This document shows, piece after piece, positions 10,791 to 22,700 of a stretch of DNA of 64,000 nucleotides (position 1 is its first letter; each line of letters begins with the position of its first letter). The stretch is from Sphaeramia orbicularis. Its lineage: Eukaryota; Chordata; Actinopteri; Kurtiformes; Apogonidae. The translations under genes were made by a program, and so were the position numbers. The stretch is from NCBI RefSeq assembly GCF_902148855.1, contig NC_043962.1, positions 18,596,611 through 18,660,610 on the forward strand. Direction: 5' to 3'. A model generated the notes under the pieces. That model did not search any database. It saw nothing but the letters and a program-made list of their open reading frames with translations, and was not told the DNA's origin.

Positions 10791-11830
10791 TCCCAGATTC
10801 ACCTGTTTGACAAAACGGGCATGCATATTTTAGTGTAGTAATATATAGTAGGGCATTTGGAATCATGAAAAACCTTAAAACATTTTAATAATGATTAATA
10901 ATTATATTAACGTGATATATATGTATTTAAAAATAAAATATCGTTCTATTTATTTTCTTATACCATACGCGTTTATATATGTATTATCATAATTTTTTGA
11001 ATGATGTCTTGTGTTTATTATGAATTTTTGCTTATGAATGTATGCCTGCCGAATGAAACTTGAATTGTCTTCATTCGGTCCCTAATACTTAAGTCTTTCC
11101 ACATTAGCATTGAAATGAGAGTATTTTACTTACAAACTCGGGAATCTGTGTCCATCATAACAAATGGCTAATATCGATTGCTTTTGCATAGATAAAGGAC
11201 TAAGTGTTAAGTAAGGTGTTATTAGACGATGTTATTTTATTGACCATTCCTTGTGGATTTTGGTGTATAACAGATGTTCATATTTCGGACATCACTTAAA
11301 TGCAACACAATCAGCCAATAACATCAAAGAAAGAAGGGGGCAGGGTCCACAGGTCGGATTATAATAATTTCCAGAAAGCATACTTTGCAAACTGTACCAT
11401 TCATCAGTTTCCCATTTAGACTTCAAACATCCAAAGGGATAAAATATAGGCTGCTATGTGGATGTTCGTGGTAAAAGATTTTCTACGATGTTTGTGCAGC
11501 CAAAGCAGACCCGTGTCACATGACTAGAAAATGTTTCTGTCTAAATAATGCTTTGATATCACTTGTGCTTGTCACTGTGAATATGACTGCATTACTGCAG
11601 CAGGGTTAAGTTTGCTGAGTTTGCCTCAAAGGACTGTTTACGTCTGTGCAATGTCCACTTACCCAGAGTACACCGGGAGCTTCAGAGGAACAGCTGTCAT
11701 CACAAACCGGAAACGAGGCTTGGGTTTCACATTAAACTAAAAGTTACCTATTGAGGACCTGTTGAATCAGAAAGAAGGGGGACAGAGATTAGATGTGATG
11801 GAGGCTACATGTACAATATGACTTGTAAAA
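10791..11830. other. AT-rich spacer between c19orf12 and uri1, no gene seen
   Basis: No exon-like coding pattern beyond very short frames. A small GC-richer patch at 11640-11740 has a 29-codon frame from an ATG near 11651, but nothing supports it as a gene. Confidence 0.4.
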
Positions 11831-11832
11831 TA

Positions 11833-12382
11833 CAGGGTGGGGAAGCAAAATTTACAATGAACATTTAGTTGTTTTTTCTCAGCAGGCACTACGTCAATTG
11901 TTTTGAAACCAAACATATATTAATGTCATAATCATACCTAACACTGTTATCCATACCTTTTCAGAAACTTTTGCCCATATGAGTAATCAGGAAAGCAAAC
12001 GTCAAAGAGTGTGTGATTTGCTGAATGCACTCGTCACACCAAAGGAGATTTCAAAAATAGTTGGAGTGTCCATAAAGACTGTTTATAATGTAAAGAAGAG
12101 AATGACTATGAGCAAAACTATTACGAGAAAGTCTGGAAGATACTATTAAAGAAGAATGGGAGAAGTTGTCACCCGAATATTTGAGGAACACTTGTGCAAG
12201 TTTCAGGAAGCGTGTGAAGGCAGTTATTGAGAAAGAAGGACGACACATAGAATAAAAACATTTTCTATTATGTACATTTTCTTGTGGCAAATAAATTCTC
12301 ATGACTTTCAATAAACTACTTGGTCATACACTGTCTTTCAATCCCTGCCTCAAAATGTTGTAAATTTTGCTTCCCCACCCTA
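11833..12382 (+). mobile_element. mariner/Tc1-superfamily MITE with transposase ends
   Basis: A 550-bp element flanked by TA. Inverted termini read AGGGTGGGGAAGCAAAATTT on the left and its complement on the right, nearly perfect over about 25 bp. The left part has an ATG near 11976 followed by a helix-turn-helix-like N-terminus (QRVCDLLNALVTPKEISKIV, then VSIKTVYNVKKRM). The right part encodes a transposase C-terminus in another frame (EEWEKLSPEYLRNTCASFRK, ending at a stop near 12253). The middle, with the catalytic residues, is gone, so this is an internal-deletion derivative needing transposase from elsewhere. Confidence 0.9.
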
Positions 12383-12639
12383 TATATAGATTAAACTATT
12401 TAAAATGTACATATGTATTGTATTAATATTTACATCTGCATATATTACACCCATTGTATACAGAGTAGATATTGTTAATACTGTATATTCTGTACTTTCT
12501 GCATTTGCTGCTATTGCACTTCTGGCTAGATGCTAAAGTGCATTTTATTGTCATGTACTTGTTTATGCGTAATATGGAATTGAATCTGAATTTACAGTGT
12601 ATTGAATAAACTAAAATACATAATAATTACCATAACTTT

Positions 12640-12890
12640 GACCAGTGGTGGCTGGCGAACTTATTTATTGGTGGGGCACAGTATCCAAGTCAGTTTTCAG
12701 CTTCACTATAAGCATATATCACCACTAGGATACATGCACCACAATTTAAAATGTTAATTTGAATTAAAAAAAAATATGCAGTGTGTTTTCAGTCATGTAC
12801 TTTTTATATGTAAATTTCACCCATCTATCTTTCAAACACACACATTTTTCAATGACTCTGGACAATGCATTTAGACCAATTTAGACCAGA

Positions 12891-12927
<37 letters not shown>

Positions 12928-13345
12928 GAAAACCAACTTAAGCATATCTGCAGAACGACTCATGCTGGAAATTAATCTCCTGGACTCTTGTGTTGAAGCC
13001 AGTTGCATTATCCACTGAGCTATCCCAAGGCTGTCATACCTCCTACACTGGAGGGAGTCTACTGCGCACGCACTATTTATAACGCATGTATATTAGGGTA
13101 AACAGAGAGCCTTGGGCACAGATGTTTGCACCCCAAATAGGAAACATGTGACTTGACTGCTCACTAAATGACTGAAAACATTTTTAAAGTACACTTGAAT
13201 GCAGATTATACACAGTACTCACAGGCTGTATCATGTATAGCTTGTTACATCTTATATTTATGTTTTTGTAAAATTATTTTATGTGATTCTTATTGTCTTC
13301 TTCCTGTGAGACAGGAGGGGTGGCGCCCAAGTGCTACTTAACAAT
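12640..13345. repeat. old interspersed repeat with a tRNA-like part
   Basis: The stretch starts with CAGTGGTGGCTGGCGAAC and ends near GGGGTGGCGCCCAAGTGC, which look like the edges of a fish interspersed repeat, and includes a 30-nt A tract (12896-12925). The family could not be fixed by eye. Confidence 0.4.
12955..13029 (-). repeat. tRNA-like sequence (SINE head or tRNA pseudogene)
   Basis: On the minus strand a box A-like TAGCTCAGTGGATAATGC is followed at tRNA spacing by a degenerate box B region (GGAGATTAATTTCC). The box B does not match the GGTTCGAATCC consensus, so it is a decayed tRNA or tRNA-derived SINE head rather than a working tRNA gene. Confidence 0.5.
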
Positions 13346-13397
13346 AAGGCCGCAATCAGTTAAAACTAATTATGCAATTCACATATATGGAAATATA

Positions 13398-13852
13398 TAC
13401 AGTATTGTCCAAATTATTATTTTTTTGTTTCTATATTGATAGAAAAAAACAGTAAATATGTGCAAAGTGTTAATACACACATAAAATAAATTGGGGGGAA
13501 GAAACAGAAAAAAATCTGAAATAATTGAATTCTAGAAGCTAGAAACCAGTATTTTGCTTGTCCTGTGTTTGTTCCTATCACAAAAAATAAACTAAACAAT
13601 CTGAAATGTCTGACATGCTTAATAAAACATGGTGTAAAATTAATACAGTCATACATATCTCATATTGTTTGAACAGAAGATTTACAGACATTTTACATGC
13701 AAGGGGGGGGGGGGGTCTCATAAATACTTGAAACATTAGCTTAGAGAACTTAACTAAATGTTATACATCTATTCCTGGTTGTATCTTAAAACAGAGGCTG
13801 GGTATTGCAGACATTTGAGCATTATAACTTTTGCATAATACTGTGTGTGCAA
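13398..13852. mobile_element. probable Tc1/mariner-type MITE
   Basis: Left ACAGTATTGTCCAAA faces a right end that reads ACAGTATTATGCAAAAG on the opposite strand, resembling fish Tc1-like termini. The interior is AT-rich with no transposase, plus a 13-nt G tract near 13702. The ends are diverged, so the borders are approximate. Confidence 0.5.
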
Positions 13853-14290
13853 TACATTTCATATCTTCAGTTCATTATGTAAAAATATTACATTTGTTAA
13901 TCGAATTCTTCACTAGCAGAACTTTTATTGTTACTTTTAAAAACCCAGTTTGTTTATGGATGTTGTACCAATAAATATGCTGTAATTATTGAAGAAAACT
14001 GTTGAACTGTTGATGTCTGTTTGTTTGACTGTACTGCCATAATAATATTGTTGTGCATAATTCAGTTACTGCATTATGTATTAGTAGTGGTTTGAATACT
14101 TAATTAGGAAAAATGTATTATTTGATGCATGTATTAAGTTATTGATAAAGGTGTAAAAGCACTTGAGGGGTAGGATTAAACAAGTTTATACCCCTTCCTA
14201 CTCCTTTTGGACCATGCACATTCAGACACTTGAAGATAGATTCTGTTCATTTAAATGTTATTTTGCTTTTGTCTTATTTTGCTTTGTTTT

Positions 14291-14650
14291 ATTACGTCCA
14301 CCGAGGGGGTTATGTTTTCATCAGGGTTTGTTTGTTTGTTTGTTTGTTTGTTTGTTTGTTTGTCTGTTAGCAAGATAACTCAAAAAGTTATGGAAGGATT
14401 TTTATGAAATTTTCAGGAAATGTTGATACTGGCACAAGGAACAAATGATTACATTTTGGTGGTGATCAGGGGATGGGGGGAGGTTTGTTTGTTTGTCTGT
14501 CTGTTAGCAAGATAACTCAGAAAATTATGGAAAGATTTTGATGACATTTTCAGGAAATGTTGATACTCGCACAAGGAACAAATGTTAAAATTTTGGTGGT
14601 GATCAGGAAGGGGGGATTGATCTGCCTTGGTGAAGGTCTGCGCTTTTTTA
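14291..14650 (+). repeat. two tandem copies of a fish interspersed repeat (unit A)
   Basis: Copies at 14291-14475 and 14482-14650 share TTAGCAAGATAACTCA, then ATTTTCAGGAAATGTTGATA, then TTTTGGTGGTGATCAGG. The second continues to the tail GGTCTGCGC. A TTTG tetranucleotide run (14327-14361) sits in the first. There is no coding capacity. Confidence 0.8.
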
Positions 14651-14675
14651 GTTTTATTTTGTTTCTTTGCGTGTT

Positions 14676-14680
14676 TGAAG

Positions 14681-14715
<35 letters not shown>

Positions 14716-14716
14716 A
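14676..14716. repeat. (AAAT)n microsatellite
   Basis: About ten AAAT/TAAA units just left of the palindrome arm. Confidence 0.9.
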
Positions 14717-14726
14717 CTAGAAAAGC

Positions 14727-15472
14727 ATTTATCACACTGGAAGAAAAATCCAAGGCACTCTCTTTAAACATTAACCCTTTCACGCATGAATTATGAGAAC
14801 TTTAATCAAGATTTTTTTTCCTGAGTGTTTTTATTCCTCTTTACGCACGAAAAAAACTATATGATTGATTTTTTTTTTTTTTTTTTTTATGAACCTGTTT
14901 TTTATGGAGTTCCAAAAAAATGTCCACTCAGTTGAACACCATGCATTGAATTTTAGAAGCAAAGAAACATACATTTACTGACATACTGTGTGAAAACTAT
15001 AAAATAAAAACATGTTTTTTTAGTGCTGCTAATCTGATGTTTTCTCACGTTTTAACATACTCTAATACTAGTTATTACTCACTCACTCAAGTTTTTGTTT
15101 AAAAGAAAAACCCTGTTAATTACAGTCTATTAACAATTAGCAATCAGTTTACACTCAATCATATTACTGCAGATCAGGTTTATCAAGAACAGCAAAGTTA
15201 TAGTAATGGTATGAATTGTAATGTATGGGATGGTGCATAAGTGTCCACTGTGTTGGCTCATATGGAACTAAAACAACAAAATCCATGAATATATAAGAGA
15301 ACAGCTTTGAATAGCTGTCCACTATAGTGACCACTATGCATGAAAGGGTTAAAATGCTTTTATTAGCATGGCATGGTCATATCTAGACCTATTAGGATAT
15401 GACCATGCCATGCAAATAAAGGCATTTTTAATGTTTAAAGAGAGTGCCTTGGATTTTTCTTCCAGTGTGATA
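14727..15472. repeat. long palindrome, interrupted by a piggyBac-like MITE
   Basis: The left arm (about 14727-14774, with ATCACACTGGAAGAAAAATC and CCAAGGCACTCTCTTTAAAC) and the right arm (about 15425-15472) are inverted copies. The centre is a second arm pair at 15353-15385 and 15397-15428, with GCATGGCATGGTCATATC facing its exact complement across a 12-nt loop. The arms were once continuous: the MITE at 14775-15348 separates the outer left arm from the inner left arm. Without it each arm is about 80 nt with few mismatches. Confidence 0.85.
14775..15348. mobile_element. piggyBac-like MITE, copy 1
   Basis: A 574-bp element between TTAA target duplications (14771-14774 and 15349-15352), with inverted ends CCCTTTCACGCATG and CATGCATGAAAGGG. 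TTAA target use and CCC...GGG termini are hallmarks of the piggyBac superfamily. No transposase is encoded. A second copy is at 29451-29940. Confidence 0.85.
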
Positions 15473-15560
15473 AATATTTTGAATCCCTTTTTCCAAAGAG
15501 CACCTCAAACAAACTCTTTTTTGGTCCGAGAAGCATTCCTTCCCAAACATTTTTTTTTAA

Positions 15561-15755
15561 ATTAGAAAAGCACTCGGAGAGTGCAGACCTCTGCCAAGGC
15601 AGATCAGTACCCCCCCACCCACTCCCCAACCCCCAACACCACCAAAATTTAATCATTTGTTCCTTCTGCCAGTATCAACATTTCCTAAAAATTTAATGAA
15701 AATTCTTTTATAACTTTTTGAGCTATCTTGCTAACAGACAGACAAACAGACCTGT
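15561..15755 (-). repeat. unit A repeat, third copy, inverted
   Basis: The minus strand reads the same order as 14291-14650: AGCAAGATAGCTCAAAAAG, then GAAATGTTGATACTGGCAGA, then GGTCTGCACTCTCCGAGTGC. Together with the plus-strand copies it flanks the palindrome in inverted orientation. Confidence 0.8.
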
Positions 15756-15769
15756 TACACTTGGTGGAA

Positions 15770-15773
15770 GTAA

Positions 15774-15804
<31 letters not shown>

Positions 15805-16360
15805 ATGTAGCCGCTATTTGTCATCAAAATTAAATCAACTTAAAGGTGACTGAACTTAAGACTTTAACATAACTCAAATAACCACTAGATGCACCATGGG
15901 TTTGTGGTTTACGCAGTCAAAAATACAATGTCCGTATCATAGATGTAGTTCAAGTGGTTTATTTTATAGATTTTGCAGGCAAACAACAACTAAGGCCTTT
16001 TGTGCTGTCTCTCTTGCTTATCCTGTCTGACTGTCTGATCGTCTGGTAAAAAACCATAGGCCCACCCAGGTGCATGCTGGTCGAACTTTGTGCTCTCTAT
16101 TCATACCCAGGTGCCCACGGTCTAAACCAATAAGAAAACACAAAGCAAAAAGGTGCTAAATACCAAAAAATGAAAACAATAACCATAAAAATAAAAAAAT
16201 AAATTCCAAATATTAAACAAACAAAAAATAAACAACTGGCAAAAAAAATATTAAGTCAGTAAACAAAAAAGGTAAATTAACTTTAAATAAAAAAATAAAC
16301 CGACAAATAGCTCCTCAACTAAATAAATAAATAAATAAGCTCCTCTGTGAAGTCTTTTAT
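15770..16360. other. AT-rich spacer with AAAT microsatellites
   Basis: AAAT runs at about 15771-15806 and 16320-16338 bracket an AT-rich block. A 10-bp inverted match (GCTATTTGTC near 15813, GACAAATAGC near 16302) lies just inside. No gene or named element was recognised. Confidence 0.4.
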
Positions 16361-16700
16361 TTTGAAGGGCTCTACCGGATGTACTTCTTATCCTAGCTGT
16401 CTTGTTCTGAGGTGCATGGCGCAGCGAGAGTGACGAGGAATATTGCTAATCTGGGAATATTATAACCGTGGATATTTTTGGAAATCATGCAGAAATCTTG
16501 AAATGAGAGTGTGAGATGCTATCACTTCCGAGAGTGTGGATTAATATCACTGCCCCATTGATGAATACGACCAGAACGGCTCTCAGGAATAGCTGCTGCT
16601 GCTGCATTCATAAACACTTCTTTAGGACTCACAACAACCCCTGAGCTTTGTTTTGGCATCATTAAACATTACAGATTGTTGTTGTGTGCGTGGGTTGGCG
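16361..16700 (+). promoter_or_regulatory. uri1: uri1 promoter and 5'UTR
   Basis: GC and CpG rise just upstream of the uri1 ATG and no TATA box is clear. An ETS-like ACCGGATGT lies near 16374. If transcription starts before 16416, the leader carries a five-codon upstream frame there (ATGGCGCAGCGAGAGTGA). Confidence 0.5.
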
Positions 16701-19700
16701 ATGGCTGAAAAAGGTAAAATGAGTGCAGAACATCTCGGTGGAGTTGTCAGGCTCCGAGAGGAACAGGAAAAGGTAATTTGACCAGTAGACGTTTTCTTGG
16801 CTCTTTTACTGAGCTCCAAACGGCCACGCGGTGGACCAGCACGGCTCGATTCAGCCCGACTGGGTTTACTCAACTGCTTTTTATTTTCACTACATCTTTG
16901 CATATTCTTTGAACTATATCCTGTTGTGTTAAGTTTTAAACACTGTCCCTTTTAAGCTCCATCTTCCAGAAGCTTCCTTGTTTGCAGCCACTCACATGAG
17001 CTCAAGTTCACGTTTTCCTTGAATGAAAGAGATTTAACCCCAGTTTCCTGTTTCTTTGGCAGCACTCTACTTGTAATGGACTTTTACTTGACAATCTGTC
17101 GATTAATTGACCTTCAGATTTTGGGGAGCGGATTATTAATGTGTTGAGGGATTATCAATTAGCTAGCTAGGGGAGCTAAAGGTCCTTGTTAACGGAATTT
17201 ATTAATGAACACTTGAACGCCTCACCAGCTGAGACATTTAAATTTGTGCAAAAGTGGAAGTAATCATAACTTTTATTTTGTTACATATGCACAGTTCATC
17301 GGTAAAAGTTTGCATTACTTTGGAGGGATTAATGCTTCTCACAAACTGTTTCCATCTGTGTTGCATCATGTACCACACTGTGAATGTGTTTGTGTTGTTG
17401 CCTACAATTTGGTTGTAGTTTCAACAGCTGCGTCTGTCTTCCCTTCCCCCTTCTATTGTATTTCCTTCACGTTTTGTCTGTATCTTGTTCATGTTTTCTT
17501 TTTAACCCTCCGGTATCCTGTCCACCAAGGCCCTTACTAAGCACCAAGTGTGCCTTTTTGGCACACTTATGGAATAATGTCAAAAAATTTTTCATACAGT
17601 TTGTTTTTAATTCTTTTACACTTTTTTCTATTTCATCAACTTGAGCTGTAAATAAAAATACCAAATACTCAATAATTGTCACATTTTTTAACCCTTTAAA
17701 TGCTGTGTTTGTAATGTAAACAAACCATTTTTTTTGGATGCAAAAAACACACAATTTTTTTTTTTTTTTTTCAAAATACTACATAAAAAGTGGATCATAT
17801 ATTATTTGATTTTTGCATCCTGGCATATGTCAATGATTAACTCCAACATCGGTTAATTTGCATTATTATTTTTGGCGTTAGGTCAAATGTTCAAAAATGC
17901 TAGCATTTGTCACCAAGTGTGCGCAAAATGCACACCTATAAATCAAACTATTAAATATTATATATTGATTTATTTTTCTGCTCTAATTTGATTTTATTTT
18001 TGTAAATCAAGGTCAGCCCTAATCATACAGATCAAATGGAAGAAATAGTGTGTTTTAGGCACACTTGGCAGACAGATGCTAGTCTGGTAATTTTCTTTTG
18101 TTTACAATGTGCAAATTTTAGTTGGAGGCCAGAATTTTAAAGATCATGCACAAATGAACAACTTTTGAATTCTAACCTTATTTAAATTCTGAAAAATAAC
18201 ATGAAGTTTTTTAAAATGAAGTGCAAAGTGTGCCTAAAAGGCACACTTGGATACCAGAGGGTTAATCAAGATGTTTGTTTGTTTTTTGAAATTACCAAGC
18301 ACTGGTGCCCTACTGGTAAATACTTTGACTTTAATTAATATGATTGACTGAAATTATTTGTCCTGAAAACAGGTGGTGAAAAACTGTGAAAGTCGGATTG
18401 AGCACTGGTAAGTGTCAAGAGGAGATTGAGTTTTTTGTAACAGTTGGCACACACTTGGTTTGTTTGCATTTGAGTTGAATACAATATTGCACCATGCTGC
18501 AAGAGAAAAGGTTGAAATCAGATAGGTTTGTATTCCCAAAATAAACTAGGCTAAATAAAGTTTTTTTTGTTTTTGTTTTTGTTTTTTTTAAAGCTGTGAA
18601 CCTTTAACACACAAAGTATCAACAGCAAATGTGTGTATTTTTTATGTTTGTCATAGAATAACTAAACACACAGTTGTAACAGTCTAACTAATTATCATTA
18701 TTTTTTTAAGATTAAGATCCTTTGTTGTCAGTACACAGTACATGCACCACACACTGAAATTTAACTTCTGCTTTTAACCCATAACTGGAACATGCAGGAA
18801 CACACCACACACTGCAGAGTAGGAGCAGCGGACTTGCTATATCAGGCACCTGGGGAGCAAATGTGGTTGGGGGGGGGGGTCGTCAAGTGCCTTGCTCAAG
18901 GGTACATCAGCCAACAACTTTTTCTGCCAGTCCATGGAATCGAACCGGTCACCCTTCGGTCATAAGCTGACTCTACAGCCGTACAGAATATGTTTCTGTC
19001 AGGGAGAATTTGTGACAAATGCTGGAGATAAGCTTTAAAGTCTCATATATGTATTTAAACTATATTGTAAAGCATCTATTAGATGATTATTGTCAAAGTA
19101 AGTGTTGCCAAGTAACTCAAGCTTGGAAATGTTTTTATCAACAATTAAGTCTACTTCTAGAAATATTATTAACAGATATTTTGGTGTTATTCTGCGCAAC
19201 CTTTGCTCTAAAAAAATGCAGTTGAGATACAGTTGGAATACAAATGGCCCACAGAAGAGCTGCACAATTGGTTTTATTATAGGTGTAATTTTGACTCACA
19301 ATAATCAAGTGTGATTTGATGCAATATTGATTTAGAGTAGCAGCCCTCCCAGACCAATCAGCGGCCTTTCTGAATGACAGTGTGCTGTGATTAGCTGTTC
19401 TGTTAGTGGGTTTGAACACGGCCTGGTGGCACAGAGGGGTGATCTTAAAGGACAAGCACACAGTGGATTTAGTTTTAATCGCTGTCACTGTCCATTATAC
19501 CTCTGCATGGGGCATCGTTTAGCAGAGCAAAACCACTTTCTAATACTTTGCCAATGCTTTGTCAGCAGCCAGAGTAAAGTAGCACTAATGCTATTAATAA
19601 GCTTTCATTCCATGTACAGAGGGATGCATTGACCTGTAGGTTCAAGGCTGGTTACACATTTATCAAACTTCCTCTTTACTCAGTTTAATGTTTTTTTGTT

Positions 19701-22700
19701 TTTTCATCCATAGTGATGTTTAAGTACCACTTTGCAGAGTTTGACATACTTTTGTTTACACATTCACCCAAAGTAAAGACATTTCTGTGCACAGTTGATG
19801 TCTTTATATAAAGCAACATTTAATCACACAGTCGCTAATGTTTTGTTGCTGATAATGAGCTAACTTTCGCTTTTAAAAGTTGCATGTGGAAACCTGTAAT
19901 CATCATTCCTCGAACATTGAAAAACATTTTCACTTTCATTTCCAGCAGCAAAACCTTTGAAATGAACATTTACATATTGATAGATTATGAATTTCCAGTC
20001 AGATGGGTAGTGTAAATGTTATTTTAGCAGTTTTCAATGCGGTCATTGAACTTTTTTCAATGTATTATTCAATGTAGTACTTGTATTTCTTCTAAAATTA
20101 GCAGAGGAGATCTTTAAGTGTTTTTGAAAGATGAGTAAAATGACCTTAGAGCAAAAAAACATCTTCTAGCAGCCCAACTATCATTCTTTAAGAAGTGAAC
20201 TGACTGAAACTCAAGCTGATGGTTTCCCTTCAGTCTACATTCATTTAATAACTTCCACCTGTGCTTTTTTTTCTTCTGTGACATGAAAAATATTTATGAA
20301 AAGGGACTGTTCCTCATGATATAATGTCCTTTCATATCAAAGGCCAACATTTGTTATGATTTCCTCTCAAGGCTTACATTGTTCCATTATCCCCCCCTCC
20401 CTCCCCCCAAAAAAAACGCATATCATGACAACATGTCCTCTCTCAGTCAAAGAGCTGCTTACCCATGTTTTCTGTTGATTCTTTAATATCTCAAAATTGA
20501 AACAAACTGAACTGCATAACAATACCTTCAGATGACAGTTGTGACATCACAGAAAAGTGAAACAACGAGGTATTATCATAACTTTGACCTAACATTATTG
20601 TAAATCTGTGACTCTGCAGGTTAGAAGTGTCAGGAGACTATGAAGCACTGAACGACCGTCTCAAAACTCTTCCAGATCAACTGTCTTATGATATAATGGT
20701 GAGTTTTTTTAATGTACACAGATGATAGAACTGAAATACATAGAAGTATGAGACCTGTGGCTTAAGACGGAATTCATGTAATATTTTTTATTTACTATTT
20801 TTATTACCTAACTGTACAGAATATAGGTAATTCATTCTCTCTTTTCCTCTCATTTTCTATCGGCTTTGTTTCACCTGCCTACTTGTCATTACCTCTGCCA
20901 GGAGGTATTGTGATCACTTTGCTTTGTGTGTTTGCGTGCATGCGTGTTTGTTTGTTAGCAAGATAACTCAAAAAGTTATGGATGGATTTTCATGAAATTT
21001 TCAGGAAATGTTGATACTGGCACAAGGAAGAAATGATTCAATTTTGGTGGTGATCGGGGGGGTAGATGTGTCTTGGCAGAGGTCTGCGCTCTCCGAGTGT
21101 TTTTCTTGTTCTTCATTGTTTTTTTTCGTCTGATGTTCTGTGAATAGGTACCGTTTGGTCCCTTGGCCTTCATGCCTGGGAAGCTGGTCCACACTAATGA
21201 AGTCACAGTGTTGCTTGGAGACAACTGGTTCACTAAGTGTTCTGCCAAGCAGGCTCAGAAAATTGTGGATCACAGGTTGAAATGTAAGTCTGCTTTAAAA
21301 CAATAGAAACACAAAAGCATGTTTTTTTTTTTTTACTTTGCATCCTCCACAGCACAGGTGTCAAACATGCAGCCCGGGGGCCAAATCTGGCCCGCCAAAG
21401 GGTCCAGTCCGGCCCTGGGCATGAATTTGTCAAATGCAAAAATTACACTAAGATATTAACAATCCTTTTAGTTCAGGTTCCACATTCAGACCAATTCAAT
21501 CTCAAGTGGGTCAGACCAGTAAAACACTATCATAATAACATAAAAATAATGACAACTCCAAATGTTTCTCTTTGTAAATGTAAATATTTTCATGTATTTA
21601 CATAAAAACAAACTATAATTTCGTAAAAAATGTGAATAACCTGAAATGTCTTTAGAGAAGTAAGTACAATTTTAACAATATTCTGCCTGTTACTCAATGT
21701 TTTATGTATTTGTAGATCCACTGTGATCTGTAAGTTATAATGTACATGTGGAAATGATAAAGTGAGGCAGAATATTGCTAAAATTACACTTATTTTTTCA
21801 GTTTGTTAATGTTATTCACATTGTTTAAAAAGGATTTTTTGTCGATGTAAACCTGTTCATAATGTAAATTTACTTTTTTCGCTCTTAAACATAGAGAAAG
21901 GTTTGGAGTTGACATTATTTATATATTATTATGTTATTATTTTACTGGTTCGGCCCACTGCAATCCAAATTTAGCTGAATGTGGCCCCTGAACTAAAATG
22001 AGTTTGACACCGCTGCTCCACAGGGTGTGTAGTGTGTTCACAGGGAAGTCCAGTAGAGGGTGCTGCTGTATCAAGTCTATCTTTACCATGCATTTGAAAC
22101 ACTCAAGTAGCTAATTTATGCAGAGCTACTTCTACAATATCTGCAGTATGCTTTGGAAAATGCTTTTATCATGTTATCTTGATGACTTATAGATTTTATA
22201 GTAGTATTTTTATTTTGTAGTCTTTATAATAATTACTCTACTATAATTTCCTAACAGATGCACTGCATTTTGTTTATGTTGTTTTTATCATTGTCATCAT
22301 TGTCACTTGCTCATCTACATTTCACACCTTTCTATCGCCATATGTTTGGATTACACCCAGTCTATGAAACGTTGTTTGATTAAATGCAAAAAAAAAAAGT
22401 TTGTAGGAAACAAAACCTGTTTATTACACTACAGGTTAATTGTAGCGATACTTTCCTGTTTGTTTTCCGAGCTGCTCGTTCTAAGTGAGAAAATCTCATA
22501 TCGAGTCAAATGGGCCCACGTAACGATCTGATCTGATGTGAACATTATTAGAGTGTTTAGTGAAGCAGAAATGTGCTGCCACAGCCCATCCGCAGCCGTC
22601 TGCCCCCCCCCACCCCCCCTCAGTCTTCTGACCCTGCCCACCCTGCTATTACAGAGCTAAGTGCTGTAATACAAACATAGCTAGCTGAAATGTGTCAGAC

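Noticed and set aside
11651-11740. A 29-codon open frame (MSTYPEYTGSFRGTAV...) in the c19orf12-uri1 gap
   Set aside because: It is too short, has no clear splice donor after it, and matches no protein I know; chance is likely.
12955-13029. Functional tRNA gene on the minus strand
   Set aside because: The box B region does not fit the consensus and the arms do not pair well; it is kept only as a tRNA-like relic.
10000-16700. Hidden ccne1 or plekhf1 exons in the c19orf12-uri1 gap
   Set aside because: No cyclin-box, PH or FYVE motifs were found in any frame; the gap is explained by transposon relics and AT-rich spacer.
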